The notes: a model not told the origin generated them from the sequence alone. Positions 1-7,783 are shown, numbered from the stretch's first letter. The stretch is 11,005 bases of DNA from an uncultured Syntrophobacteraceae bacterium (GCA_937889795.1 CALBZH010000679.1:1-11005), one strand, 5' to 3'. Numbers and translations: made by a program.

Positions 1-115
1 CCCGCTGCAACGTGGCTGAATCCATGCCATGACCCGTATCACCGACACTGAGCCGGACGTAGCTCCCTGGAAAGACCGAAGGATAGCGTGTGACGAAGTC
101 TCGATCAGGACTTCG
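1..115 (-). pseudogene. Detached 3' continuation of the broken PAS histidine kinase (G1 box)
   Basis: After the TGA at 116-118 the same reading frame stays open to the window edge. It first repeats the residues DFVTRYPSVFPGSYVRLSVGDT of the upstream kinase, then continues as GHGMDSATLQR. GDTGHGMD is a normal HATPase_c G1 box directly downstream of the N-box region, so this is clearly the original continuation of the kinase at 116-2062. No ribosome binding site or convincing start codon is visible, so it is unlikely to be made separately. The remainder (G2 box and anything beyond) lies outside the window. If the rearrangement is a sequencing or assembly artefact, this segment and the entry at 116-2062 are one intact gene. 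Confidence 0.8.
34..100. repeat. Direct repeat copy A (67 bp) of kinase ATPase-domain coding sequence
   Basis: These 67 bases match 151-217 at an offset of 117 with one difference (G at 50, A at 167). The copy is continuous on its left with the genuine downstream kinase sequence (G1 box). On its right it abuts the inverted copy at 101. It encodes the stretch from DFVTRYPSVF through RLSVGDT on the minus strand. Confidence 0.95.
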
Positions 116-153
116 TCACGCTATCCTTCGGTCTTTCCAGGGAGCTACGTCCG
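101..153. repeat. Inverted copy (53 bp) between two direct repeats
   Basis: The reverse complement of 101-153 matches 171-225 (55 bp) except for a missing TG dinucleotide, leaving a 17-base spacer (154-170). Bases 109-153 also pair with 54-100, leaving an 8-base spacer. The region can therefore form either of two long, mutually exclusive hairpins. Read on the minus strand within the kinase frame, the inverted copy encodes DVAPWKDRRIA followed by TGA, which ends the kinase. No transposase, terminal repeats or target-site duplication accompany it. Confidence 0.95.
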
Positions 154-2062
154 TATCACCGACACTAAGCCGGACGTAGCTCCCTGGAAAGACCGAAGGA
201 TAGCGTGTGACGAAGTCCTGATCGAGCTCCACATCCACCACGCTCAGCTCCAGGGTGCCGCCGCGCTCACGCATGGCATGGGACGCGTTCGTGCTCAGGT
301 TCATGATGACCTGCCGGATTTGCGTCGGATCGGCGAGAATCATGCTCTCGGACGCGATGTTCTGCAGGATTTCGATGGAAGAGGGAAGGGACGCCCGCAG
401 CAGCTTCAGGGTTTCCTCCGCAATGTGGCTGACTTGGACCGGTCGACGCTGTTGCTCTCCCTGGCGGCTGAAGGCGAGAATTTGGTCGACAAGCTCCTTG
501 GCACGCCAGCTCGCCTTGCGAATGTCCTCCAGGTACCGTCGGGTCTTCTGTTCATCGTCGGGCTCGATGAGAGCCAGATCCGTGTAGCCGAACAGGATGG
601 ATAGGATGTTATTGAAATCGTGGGCGATTCCCCCTGCGAGCGTTCCGAGGGCTTCCATTTTCTGGGCCTGTGCGAGCTGCCGTTCGAGGCGCGCTTCGTT
701 CGTGACGTCGCGCTCGATCACGACACAATTGATGATGTCGCCTTCGCGGTTGCGGACCGGGGAGATGGAGGTCTCCACTTCGAATGCACCCCCGGCTTTC
801 CTCCTCCCTGTGAGATGTCCGTACCAGACCTGTCCCGAGCTCAGGCATTCCTTGATTGCGACTCGGAACGCGGTGTTATGGTAGTCGCATTCGAGGCTGT
901 CGAGCGAGCGTCCCAGGAGGCCGCTCGCCTTGGAATCGCTGATGCCTTCGAAGGCCGGGTTGGAATACAGGATCTTCCCCTCGCGATCGATGATGAGGAT
1001 CCCTTCCGTGGCCTGTTCGATGGCCGCGACCAGTTGGGTTCTTTCCTCTTCGGCTCGCTTGCGGTCCGTGATGTCGATCCCCAGCTCGAGGATCAGCTTG
1101 GAGCCGTTGCCATCCCTATGGCAATAATGGTGCATCTTATAAGTGCGGCCGTCAGAGCGGGTCCATTCGAAATCGACGGGCTCTTCGCTTTCAAGGACCT
1201 TCGCCATGCGACACGGATCACAGGGGATGTCGCTCTCACGCAGGATCCGGTGACAGGGTCTTCCAGCTGGATCCCCGAATGTTTCCCGAAAACATTTGTT
1301 GGCGAAAACGATTGCGTGGTCGGGAGTCCGCAGGTCGACAAAAGCAGGCAGCTCGTCCAGAAGGGAGTAGAACTTCTGCCGCTCGCTTTCAAGCAAGCTC
1401 ATGAGGCGGTTGTTCTCCGAAACGTCTCGAATGATGCCTTGGTAGCCCGCGACGGTTCCATCTTCGTTGAGCTGGACGGTCGACGTGACGAGGCAGTCCA
1501 TGGCCGTTGCATCCTTCTTCAGAAAGACAATGGGGTAGTCCTTGACAGCCTGTCGTGTTTCGATCTCCACCTGAAATTCACTCCTGGTTTCCGGGTGTGC
1601 ATAAACGGTGAGTACGTCCATGCCGGTCATTTCCGCCCGGGAGTACCCGAAAAGATCCAGAGCGGCTTGATTCACGTCGACGAATCGCCCTTGTCTCGAG
1701 CTGAGATAGATCGCATCCTTGCAGTTTTCGAAGATCGACCGGTATTTCTTTTCACTCTCAAGCAATGCTTCCGCGGAGCGCTTGATTGAATGGAGGAGAG
1801 GTTTGATCCGAATGATCCCCATGAGCATAAGAAAAGAGGTGATGAGTGCAACCCCTTCAGCAGACAATTCAAGAGAATTAAGAAGATTTGCTGATATTAT
1901 ATGGAAAAAAATGATAGAGCGACGCAATGCCATAAGGAAGAGACCAGCCGATATAAATACCCATGCTGATCGACGCCCTGTAATTGCTATCAGTCTTAGA
2001 GCCATGATAGCTGCCACAAGTTGCAATAAAATGGAAGCAGCTGTTATGCTTACAATAAGCAT
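116..2062 (-). CDS. PAS-domain sensor histidine kinase, truncated inside its ATPase domain
   Basis: Membrane-anchored histidine kinase, 648 residues as read. About three membrane helices lie in residues 4-85. Three PAS/PAC modules follow at about 103-215, 228-335 and 342-457; the first two end in DVSENNR and DITDRKRAE. The HisKA domain is at about 463-532 with H-box GGIAHDFNNIL, phospho-acceptor His481. The ATPase N box is at about 584-597 (QVIMNLSTNASHAM). The reading then runs through GDT (residues 635-637) into 11 foreign residues and a TGA, so the G1 and G2 ATP-binding boxes are missing and autophosphorylation should fail. The cause is a self-derived repeat insertion (see the repeat entries); the lost frame continues in 1-115. 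The ATG start at 2062 is preceded by AAGAGG with an 8-base gap. The second PAS carries Cys270, Cys281 and Cys284. Kinases of this type often carry a C-terminal receiver, which cannot be seen here. No partner regulator of its own type is visible. Confidence 0.9.
   Translation of the reverse strand: MLIVSITAASILLQLVAAIMALRLIAITGRRSAWVFISAGLFLMALRRSIIFFHIISANLLNSLELSAEGVALITSFLMLMGIIRIKPLLHSIKRSAEALLESEKKYRSIFENCKDAIYLSSRQGRFVDVNQAALDLFGYSRAEMTGMDVLTVYAHPETRSEFQVEIETRQAVKDYPIVFLKKDATAMDCLVTSTVQLNEDGTVAGYQGIIRDVSENNRLMSLLESERQKFYSLLDELPAFVDLRTPDHAIVFANKCFRETFGDPAGRPCHRILRESDIPCDPCRMAKVLESEEPVDFEWTRSDGRTYKMHHYCHRDGNGSKLILELGIDITDRKRAEEERTQLVAAIEQATEGILIIDREGKILYSNPAFEGISDSKASGLLGRSLDSLECDYHNTAFRVAIKECLSSGQVWYGHLTGRRKAGGAFEVETSISPVRNREGDIINCVVIERDVTNEARLERQLAQAQKMEALGTLAGGIAHDFNNILSILFGYTDLALIEPDDEQKTRRYLEDIRKASWRAKELVDQILAFSRQGEQQRRPVQVSHIAEETLKLLRASLPSSIEILQNIASESMILADPTQIRQVIMNLSTNASHAMRERGGTLELSVVDVELDQDFVTRYPSVFPGSYVRLSVGDTDVAPWKDRRIA
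151..217. repeat. Direct repeat copy B (67 bp) of kinase ATPase-domain coding sequence
   Basis: Partner of 34-100, with one base different. On its right it is continuous with the genuine upstream kinase sequence (VDVELDQ). On its left, at about 151-153, it runs into the inverted copy; the bases CGG are shared at that junction, which looks like microhomology. Confidence 0.95.
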
Positions 2063-2070
2063 CCAGAATA

Positions 2071-2076
2071 CCTCTT
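2071..2076 (-). promoter_or_regulatory. Ribosome binding site of the truncated PAS kinase
   Basis: AAGAGG on the minus strand, 8 bases before the ATG at 2062. It supports this start over an out-of-frame ATG further upstream at about 2090. The rest of the 236-bp gap to the response regulator (2063-2298) is largely AT-rich next to the gene. I see no strong promoter and no clear stem-loop plus T-run terminator in it. Confidence 0.6.
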
Positions 2077-2298
2077 ATTGTTTCAACCATGAAGAATGCA
2101 GGAAAGAACTTCGGCCACGTTGAGCAGATGAAATGAGAATGAGCAAAGAGGAGCCCTAATCTTGGCTTGAGAATGCAATTTTAGTTGAGAGAAGCAAGGA
2201 GCTGTGACAGGCGAGCTTGATGATTGATGTCGGAGGGGCTTGATAAGTGGTCCGGAACGGGCCGGGCTGCGTTTGTACCCACGAGGGGGCTGGGTGAC

Positions 2299-2964
2299 TT
2301 AGCTCCCGTGGCTGTGAAGCGACGTGAGGCCGTGCTGGAGGGCGAATTTGACGAGACTTGCCAGGTCCCGGATCCCGAGCTTCTGCATCATCCGGCTTCG
2401 GTAAGTCTCCACGGACTTGACGGAAATGAAAAGCAGGTCCGCTATTTCAGGGTTTGACTTGCCCTCGGCGAGCAGGCGGAGAATCTCATGCTCTCGGGTG
2501 CTCAAGCGTTCCAACGGGCTTTTTTCGGTGGAAATCTCCCGCAGTTGTACGTAGTCCTGGATCATGGTGTCCGCGATCGACGGACTGAAATAGTGCAAGC
2601 CCGAATGGACCGTGAGGACCGCTTTCACCACTTCCTCGCCCGCCGATTCCTTGAGGAGATACCCTTTGGCGCCGGAGCGCAGAGCTCGGAAAATGTGCTC
2701 TGACGTCGAATGGACGGAAAGAATAACCACTCTGGCTTCAGGGCAGCTCTGGCGGATGCGCTGTGTCGCCTCGATGCCGTCGAGTTTTGGCATGGAGATG
2801 TCCATGACCACAACATCCGGCTTCAAACGGGCCACATCCCGAACGGCCTGGAGACCGTCCGCCGCGTGGCCGATGACCTCAATGTCGCCTCCCGCTTCCA
2901 GCAGCATCCTAAGCCCATCACGCACAACTGCGTGATCATCCGCCAAGAACACCCTGATGCTCAT
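2299..2964 (-). CDS. NarL/FixJ-family response regulator (receiver + LuxR-type HTH)
   Basis: A DNA-binding response regulator of 221 residues, the usual length for the family. The receiver domain covers about residues 3-120: acidic pair Asp9/Asp10, phospho-acceptor Asp55 in VVVMDISMPK, switch Ser83 and conserved Lys105 in GYLLKES. The C-terminal LuxR-type helix-turn-helix is at about 151-205 (LSTREHEILRLLAEGKSNPEIA, then SVKSVETYRSRMMQKLGI). NarL-type regulators are normally phosphorylated by HisKA_3 kinases, and the gene just upstream encodes one. The two overlap as ATGA (kinase TGA at 2961-2963, regulator ATG at 2962-2964), which points to translational coupling and matched expression. A purine-rich GGAAGGGTGG stretch inside the kinase end can serve as ribosome binding site. 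Target genes cannot be read from the sequence. Confidence 0.95.
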   Translation of the reverse strand: MSIRVFLADDHAVVRDGLRMLLEAGGDIEVIGHAADGLQAVRDVARLKPDVVVMDISMPKLDGIEATQRIRQSCPEARVVILSVHSTSEHIFRALRSGAKGYLLKESAGEEVVKAVLTVHSGLHYFSPSIADTMIQDYVQLREISTEKSPLERLSTREHEILRLLAEGKSNPEIADLLFISVKSVETYRSRMMQKLGIRDLASLVKFALQHGLTSLHSHGS

Positions 2965-5900
2965 GATGCCACCCTTCCAAGCCCCACGATCACTCGTGTT
3001 CCTGCTCCGGGCGCGGTCTCCACTCGAATCTCCGCACCCGCCGCCTCGGCTCTTTCCCGCATGCTGAGTAGGCCGAGCTTTCCTCCCTCGACCAGTGAAT
3101 CCTGAGCGGTGGCGTCGAACCCCACGCCATCATCGGTAATGCACAGGGCCAGTTGCTCCCCCGTGGCCGTCAGGCTAACCGTTACCTCGCGGGCCTGGGA
3201 GTGTCTGATCGCATTGGTCAGGGCTTCCTGCGCGATTCGAAACAGAGCGATCTCACAATCCCGGCTCGGGCGAAAGGCCATCTCCGTCGACTTCATGGAC
3301 AGCCTCATTCCCGTTCGCTTGGAGAGCTGGTCGCAGTAGCACTTGAGGGCGGTCGGGAGTCCGTACTCACTAAGACCTGGAGGGTGGAGCTCGGCCATGA
3401 CATCTCGAATACACTCCATGGTGCTGCCGACAAGGCTGACGCTGTCGGCGATCCTGGTCTGGACCTGCTCGATGCATCCGGGACTCAGACTACTTCGAAT
3501 GAGGCCAAGGTTGATGCTCAATCCCGTGAGGTTCTGCCCCACCTGATCGTGGAGTTCCCGGGCCAGCCTTTTCCTCTCGGTCTCCTGCAGGTTCTGGAGC
3601 TTCGCGGCAAGTGCCCTGAGCTCCCCGCTTTGACTCTTGATGCATTCGAAGAGGGCTGCGCTCTTGACCGCCACGGCTGCCTGATCGGCCACCCTTCCCA
3701 AAGCACTTCGCATCCTGTCCAGGTCATGGCGGCTGGTATTCCATCCCGCCAGGATAACCCCAACGGTTTCACCTTTAACCTGCATCGGCAGCGAAATATA
3801 GCCTTTTCTCTCAGTGCGCTTCTGAATCTCCCGCGCGCTGGAAAGGGAAACCCATTGGGAGATGAACGGACCGAGCGTATCGCCGAGCACCGTTTCGCCT
3901 TTCAAGACACGAGCGATCAGGGGGTTCTGCTCGGCGACACACTTCAACTTTCGATCCCAAAGGACCCCTTTGGGTGTTCCTCCCAGGTATTGATCCATGA
4001 TGCTCTCGAGGTCGGGAGGGTAGAGGACAAAGCCGGTGAGGACCTGCTCAGACGCAACGTAACGAGCGGCAAGGGCCATGTCATAGCCGATGTTCACGAC
4101 GATTCCCTCGGCGATGGCGTGCATGACTGACGGGAGCTCTTCCAACTGCAAAAGCTTGTGGGTGATACATTGGAGATTGTGCAGCTCCGCGACCGTCTGC
4201 TCAAGGGCGCGCTCGGTCTGCTTCCGCTCCGTGATATCCTGCAGGGAGGCCACGCTCCTCTTGGTCCCCGGAATCATGCTGACCGTTGTGAGCAAATCCC
4301 GTAATCTGCCTTTCCCGTCGGTGACTCGGATCTCGTATTGGCTGGGGACGAGGTCGGGATTGATTCTCCGGAGGCCATGGTACGTCTTGAGGCGCTCCAG
4401 GTCTTCTTTGTGGACAAAATCGGTCCAGCTCCGTTTGCCTTCGATCTCCAGCTTCGATCGGTTCAAGCACTTCTCGTACTGGGCGTTCACCAGGGAAATG
4501 GTCGTGTCCTCCTCGATGAGGATCATGCCGGTACCGGTGTTCTCGAAGACGGTTCTGTAAAGGTTTTCGGAATAGCGCAGGGCTTCTTCCATGCGCTTTC
4601 TGTCCGAGATGTCGAGCATCACTCCATGGAGGAAGATCGGGTTACCGGAACCATCCCGGACGACTCTGGCCTCGTCACGGATCCATCGCATGGTCCCGTT
4701 TGCATCGAACAGCCGGTATTCGGCACAGAAAGGTCCCCCCTCCCGCCTGAGCTGCTTGAGCTGTGTGAGGAGACGCTCCCGATCGTCCGGGTGCACGATC
4801 CGCGACTTGAGCTTCCTGTCAGTGATCGACTGCTCCTGGGTGAAGCCCAACATGGACTCCACCTGCGGACTCACATACACGGTCTTGAACTGGTCGCCCA
4901 TGGCGATGATGTAGGTGATCGCCGGGATCTGCTCCACAAGCGTCCGGTACTTTGCTTCGGATTCGCGCAGCTGAGCTTCGATTGCCTTTCGTTTCGAGAT
5001 GTCGCGATTGATGCCCCGATAGCCCGCGAAGGCTCCCTCGGCATCAAACAGCGGGACCCCGCTTGTTTCCAGGGTGACGGCCCGGCCATCCTTGTGGACG
5101 TGGGGATTCTCAATGTTCAAGAATGGCCGCAGGGAGGAGACAAAAACCCGGTACTCCTCGACAGCGCGCTTCGCGACTTCTGGAGGCATGAGATCCCACG
5201 GGGACTTTCCAAGGACTTCATGGGGATCATACCCCAGAACGGACCGGACCTTGTCGCTCACATAGGTGAAGCGGTCGTCTCGGTCGATCTCCCAGACCCA
5301 GTCGCTGGTTGTCTCGATGAAGGAGCGCAGCTTCTCCTCGCTCTCCCGAAGGGTCGCCGCCACACTCTTGCGCTGCTGGACCTCCAGGTTCAATTGGCTG
5401 ACTGCCGACTCGAGATCCCGTGTCCGCGCTTGCACCAGGTCTTCCAGGTGCTCCCGATGCCTTCTCAATTCCTCCAGCGCGCGCTTCCATTCTGTGATGT
5501 CGCGGACAAGCGCCAGGATGTGCAAGCGCCCGTCGTCCGATTCGACCACGGAAGTGGAAACACTGATGGCTCGCTCGCTGCCGTCCGGGCGGGTGATCGT
5601 TCCTTCCACGTCCAAGAGGTCATCACCCAGATACACTCTCAACAGACGCTCGCTGGCCCTGGCCTGACTTCCGGGGTCGGCAATCAGGCATTGCTCCCAA
5701 CCGCGGCGGTTGATTTCCTCCATGGTAAAACCGGTGATCTCGACCATGCGGTCGTTCCAGATGGTGAACTGCATGAACGGGGATTCCGGTCCCTCGTGGC
5801 AGACACAGAGCCCCTCACTGACGTTCTTCAGAAGGGAGTGGCTGAACGCGTAGGCTCGGCGCAGCGCTTGCTCTCGATCGCGCAGAGCCGCTTCCGCCCT

Positions 5901-7775
5901 CTTGCGCTCAGTGATATCCGTCACGAAGCCATCGTAGAGAATCACATTGCCCTCGGAGTCGCGCATGCACCTCGCGTTGAGGGACATCCAAAACGTCTCG
6001 CCATCGCGCTTGCGGACTTCGGACTCAAAGCCGAGAAGATGTCCATTGGCTTGAATTTGCGCAAGAATTCGGTGTCGATCGCTTGGGTCTTTGTAGAGCT
6101 GCTCTCCAATATTGCGGACTTCCGAGATCATTTCCTGCGGGGACTCGAAGCCAAACATCCTGGCAAAGGCCGGGTTTACCGTGACATAGCGCCCCTCGGG
6201 AGTACTCTGGAAAATGCCTTCCATGGAGTTTTCAACAATGTGACGATACTGTTCCTCGGACTTCCTGAGCGATTCCTCGATCTGCTTCCGCTCTGAGATG
6301 TCTTCTACCATGCCTTCATAGTGGCTGACTTCACCCTGGTCATCGCGAACGACCCGCACGCGGGCCAAAACCCATCCGGTGGTGCCGTCCTTCCTGCGAA
6401 CCTCGAGCTCGAGAGCAGCCTGATCGTGATCGAGAATGGTCTGGAGATAGTGATCAACGCTGTCAGCATCGGCATAAACCTGTTGGCGAATGTCCTGGAT
6501 GGAATCTTTCAGCTCCTCGGGGGAAGCGTAGCCCAGTATTCGTGCAAGCGCCTGATTGGCCTCGATGAAGCGTCCGTCCGGTGTGTTCTGGAAGATCCCT
6601 ACCAGCGCGTCTTCAAAGATATTTCGGTACTTTTCCTCTGCTTTTCGGAGAAGCTCCTGGGCCATTTCGCGCTCCGTGCTCCTCTGTTCCAGCATCGAAG
6701 CCATGGTATCGAAGGCGTGCGCCAGTCTTCCCAGCTCATCCTGGGTATGAGGCAGGCCCGTCCGCGTGCCCATCTTGCCGCTCCCCAGTCTGAGAGTGGC
6801 CACGAGCAGCTGGTTGATGGGCTTTACAAAGGTGTGGTGTCCAAAAAACCAGGCCAAAGAGAGGGACGCCAGACACAGCACTCCCAGGATGGACAGGCTT
6901 CGCAGCATCTCCAGGTTGGCTTCCTGGAGAATCCGCTGCTTCGGGAGGCCGACGGTGAGGTGCAAGTAGGGCGGCGCGCTCTCTCGGAGGCGTAGCCGCT
7001 TGAACCCATAGATGCGCTCAACCCCATCGTGCCCCCTGCCTTCGAAGATCCCATGGTCCGAGTCACCAAGGATCCGCTTGAGCGCGTCATCGGGGAGCGG
7101 CTTGCCCACGAGCGTATCCGTGCCTTCCGGGTGGCGGTACAATCGCACGCACCTGTGGTCTGAGATTGTCATTGCAGACCCCTCGGACAGATGGAGCTGC
7201 TCCGTGAACGACAGGTACTCGCTCAGCTTGAAACTGGCGATTACGATTGCCCTGAGGTTCTTGTTGCTGTCCAGTACCGGATACGCGTAGTTGATGGATT
7301 GGACGCCGCTCACTCTTCCAATGATGTATTCACCGGCCGAAAAATCATGCGTATTGATGACATCCTTAATATGCTTTCGATCTGATAAATTGACATGGTC
7401 TGCACTGAATGGAACTGAAGCTGCAAACAGATTTCCATCGGGAGTAGATGCTGAAATGACGGAGTAAAATGGAAATTGATTATTCAGATCGAGAAAGATC
7501 TTATTACAGGCTTCAACGTTTAAATCTCTGACGTCAGGAAGTTGAGCCAGAGTATTTAGCATCTGTCTTGTTCCCGCTGCAATTTGCTCCTGTTGCGCGG
7601 CAAAGCTCTCTACAAGCAGTAAAGCACGCTCTTTAGCCGAATCAATTTCATGATGACGGTGTTCAATTCCCGATAAGATAACGATTACAAAGGCAGGTAT
7701 GAATAAAATCGACAATAGGAAATACAACTTGATATGGATCCTACATGAGGCAAGGACCTTCTCGAGTAAGCTCAT
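2961..7775 (-). CDS. dCache-HAMP-6xPAS-GAF sensor histidine kinase (HisKA_3)
   Basis: A very large inner-membrane sensor kinase of 1604 residues. The order is: first membrane helix about 17-36; periplasmic double-Cache-like sensor about 40-285 (with a DRKHIKDVI...GEYIIGRVSG stretch typical of dCache_1); second helix about 291-312; HAMP about 313-366. Six PAS/PAC modules follow at about 380-497, 506-626, 640-766, 812-930, 939-1060 and 1070-1186, each closing with a D-I-(S/T)-x-x-K-type motif. A coiled-coil stretch (about 766-811) separates PAS 3 and 4. A GAF domain is at about 1205-1375. HisKA_3 is at about 1398-1467 with His1409 in ARELHDQVGQ. HATPase_c carries an N box at about 1513-1526, G1 DDGVGFD at 1548-1554 and G2 around GKLGLLSMRERA at 1565-1577, so it appears catalytically complete. 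It is coupled by ATGA overlap to the NarL-type regulator, its likely phosphotransfer partner. The ligand is unknown. The coding sequence of the sensor part is much more AT-rich than the rest. Confidence 0.95.
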   Translation of the reverse strand: MSLLEKVLASCRIHIKLYFLLSILFIPAFVIVILSGIEHRHHEIDSAKERALLLVESFAAQQEQIAAGTRQMLNTLAQLPDVRDLNVEACNKIFLDLNNQFPFYSVISASTPDGNLFAASVPFSADHVNLSDRKHIKDVINTHDFSAGEYIIGRVSGVQSINYAYPVLDSNKNLRAIVIASFKLSEYLSFTEQLHLSEGSAMTISDHRCVRLYRHPEGTDTLVGKPLPDDALKRILGDSDHGIFEGRGHDGVERIYGFKRLRLRESAPPYLHLTVGLPKQRILQEANLEMLRSLSILGVLCLASLSLAWFFGHHTFVKPINQLLVATLRLGSGKMGTRTGLPHTQDELGRLAHAFDTMASMLEQRSTEREMAQELLRKAEEKYRNIFEDALVGIFQNTPDGRFIEANQALARILGYASPEELKDSIQDIRQQVYADADSVDHYLQTILDHDQAALELEVRRKDGTTGWVLARVRVVRDDQGEVSHYEGMVEDISERKQIEESLRKSEEQYRHIVENSMEGIFQSTPEGRYVTVNPAFARMFGFESPQEMISEVRNIGEQLYKDPSDRHRILAQIQANGHLLGFESEVRKRDGETFWMSLNARCMRDSEGNVILYDGFVTDITERKRAEAALRDREQALRRAYAFSHSLLKNVSEGLCVCHEGPESPFMQFTIWNDRMVEITGFTMEEINRRGWEQCLIADPGSQARASERLLRVYLGDDLLDVEGTITRPDGSERAISVSTSVVESDDGRLHILALVRDITEWKRALEELRRHREHLEDLVQARTRDLESAVSQLNLEVQQRKSVAATLRESEEKLRSFIETTSDWVWEIDRDDRFTYVSDKVRSVLGYDPHEVLGKSPWDLMPPEVAKRAVEEYRVFVSSLRPFLNIENPHVHKDGRAVTLETSGVPLFDAEGAFAGYRGINRDISKRKAIEAQLRESEAKYRTLVEQIPAITYIIAMGDQFKTVYVSPQVESMLGFTQEQSITDRKLKSRIVHPDDRERLLTQLKQLRREGGPFCAEYRLFDANGTMRWIRDEARVVRDGSGNPIFLHGVMLDISDRKRMEEALRYSENLYRTVFENTGTGMILIEEDTTISLVNAQYEKCLNRSKLEIEGKRSWTDFVHKEDLERLKTYHGLRRINPDLVPSQYEIRVTDGKGRLRDLLTTVSMIPGTKRSVASLQDITERKQTERALEQTVAELHNLQCITHKLLQLEELPSVMHAIAEGIVVNIGYDMALAARYVASEQVLTGFVLYPPDLESIMDQYLGGTPKGVLWDRKLKCVAEQNPLIARVLKGETVLGDTLGPFISQWVSLSSAREIQKRTERKGYISLPMQVKGETVGVILAGWNTSRHDLDRMRSALGRVADQAAVAVKSAALFECIKSQSGELRALAAKLQNLQETERKRLARELHDQVGQNLTGLSINLGLIRSSLSPGCIEQVQTRIADSVSLVGSTMECIRDVMAELHPPGLSEYGLPTALKCYCDQLSKRTGMRLSMKSTEMAFRPSRDCEIALFRIAQEALTNAIRHSQAREVTVSLTATGEQLALCITDDGVGFDATAQDSLVEGGKLGLLSMRERAEAAGAEIRVETAPGAGTRVIVGLGRVAS

Positions 7776-7783
7776 AGTGACGG

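Noticed and set aside
1..225. Repeats as an insertion sequence, integron site or CRISPR array
   Set aside because: All copies derive from the kinase gene itself; there is no transposase, no terminal repeat with target duplication, and no regular spacers.
29..604. Plus-strand open frame with an internal protein repeat
   Set aside because: The repeated peptide comes only from the direct DNA repeats at 34-100 and 151-217; the rest is antisense to the kinase.
1200..1260. CxxC in the second PAS as a c-type heme site
   Set aside because: The motif is PCDPCR, with Arg and not His after the second Cys, and the domain is expected to be cytoplasmic.
620..1789. Plus-strand open frame of 389 codons opposite the truncated kinase
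   Set aside because: Antisense shadow of the PAS, H-box and N-box coding region; no family motif or ribosome binding site seen.
2063..2298. Promoter or terminator between the regulator and the second kinase
   Set aside because: A TAAAAT hexamer is present on the minus strand but without a good -35 at the right distance. A TGGC...TGC pair has the wrong spacing for sigma-54. No GC-rich stem with a T-run was found.
3153..4130. Plus-strand open frame of 325 codons opposite the GAF and kinase core
   Set aside because: Antisense shadow of conserved HisKA_3/HATPase_c and GAF sequence.
4338..6296. Long plus-strand open frame (652 codons) opposite the large kinase
   Set aside because: It lies entirely antisense to clear PAS and GAF coding sequence, has no recognisable motif, and long antisense frames are expected in GC-rich genes.
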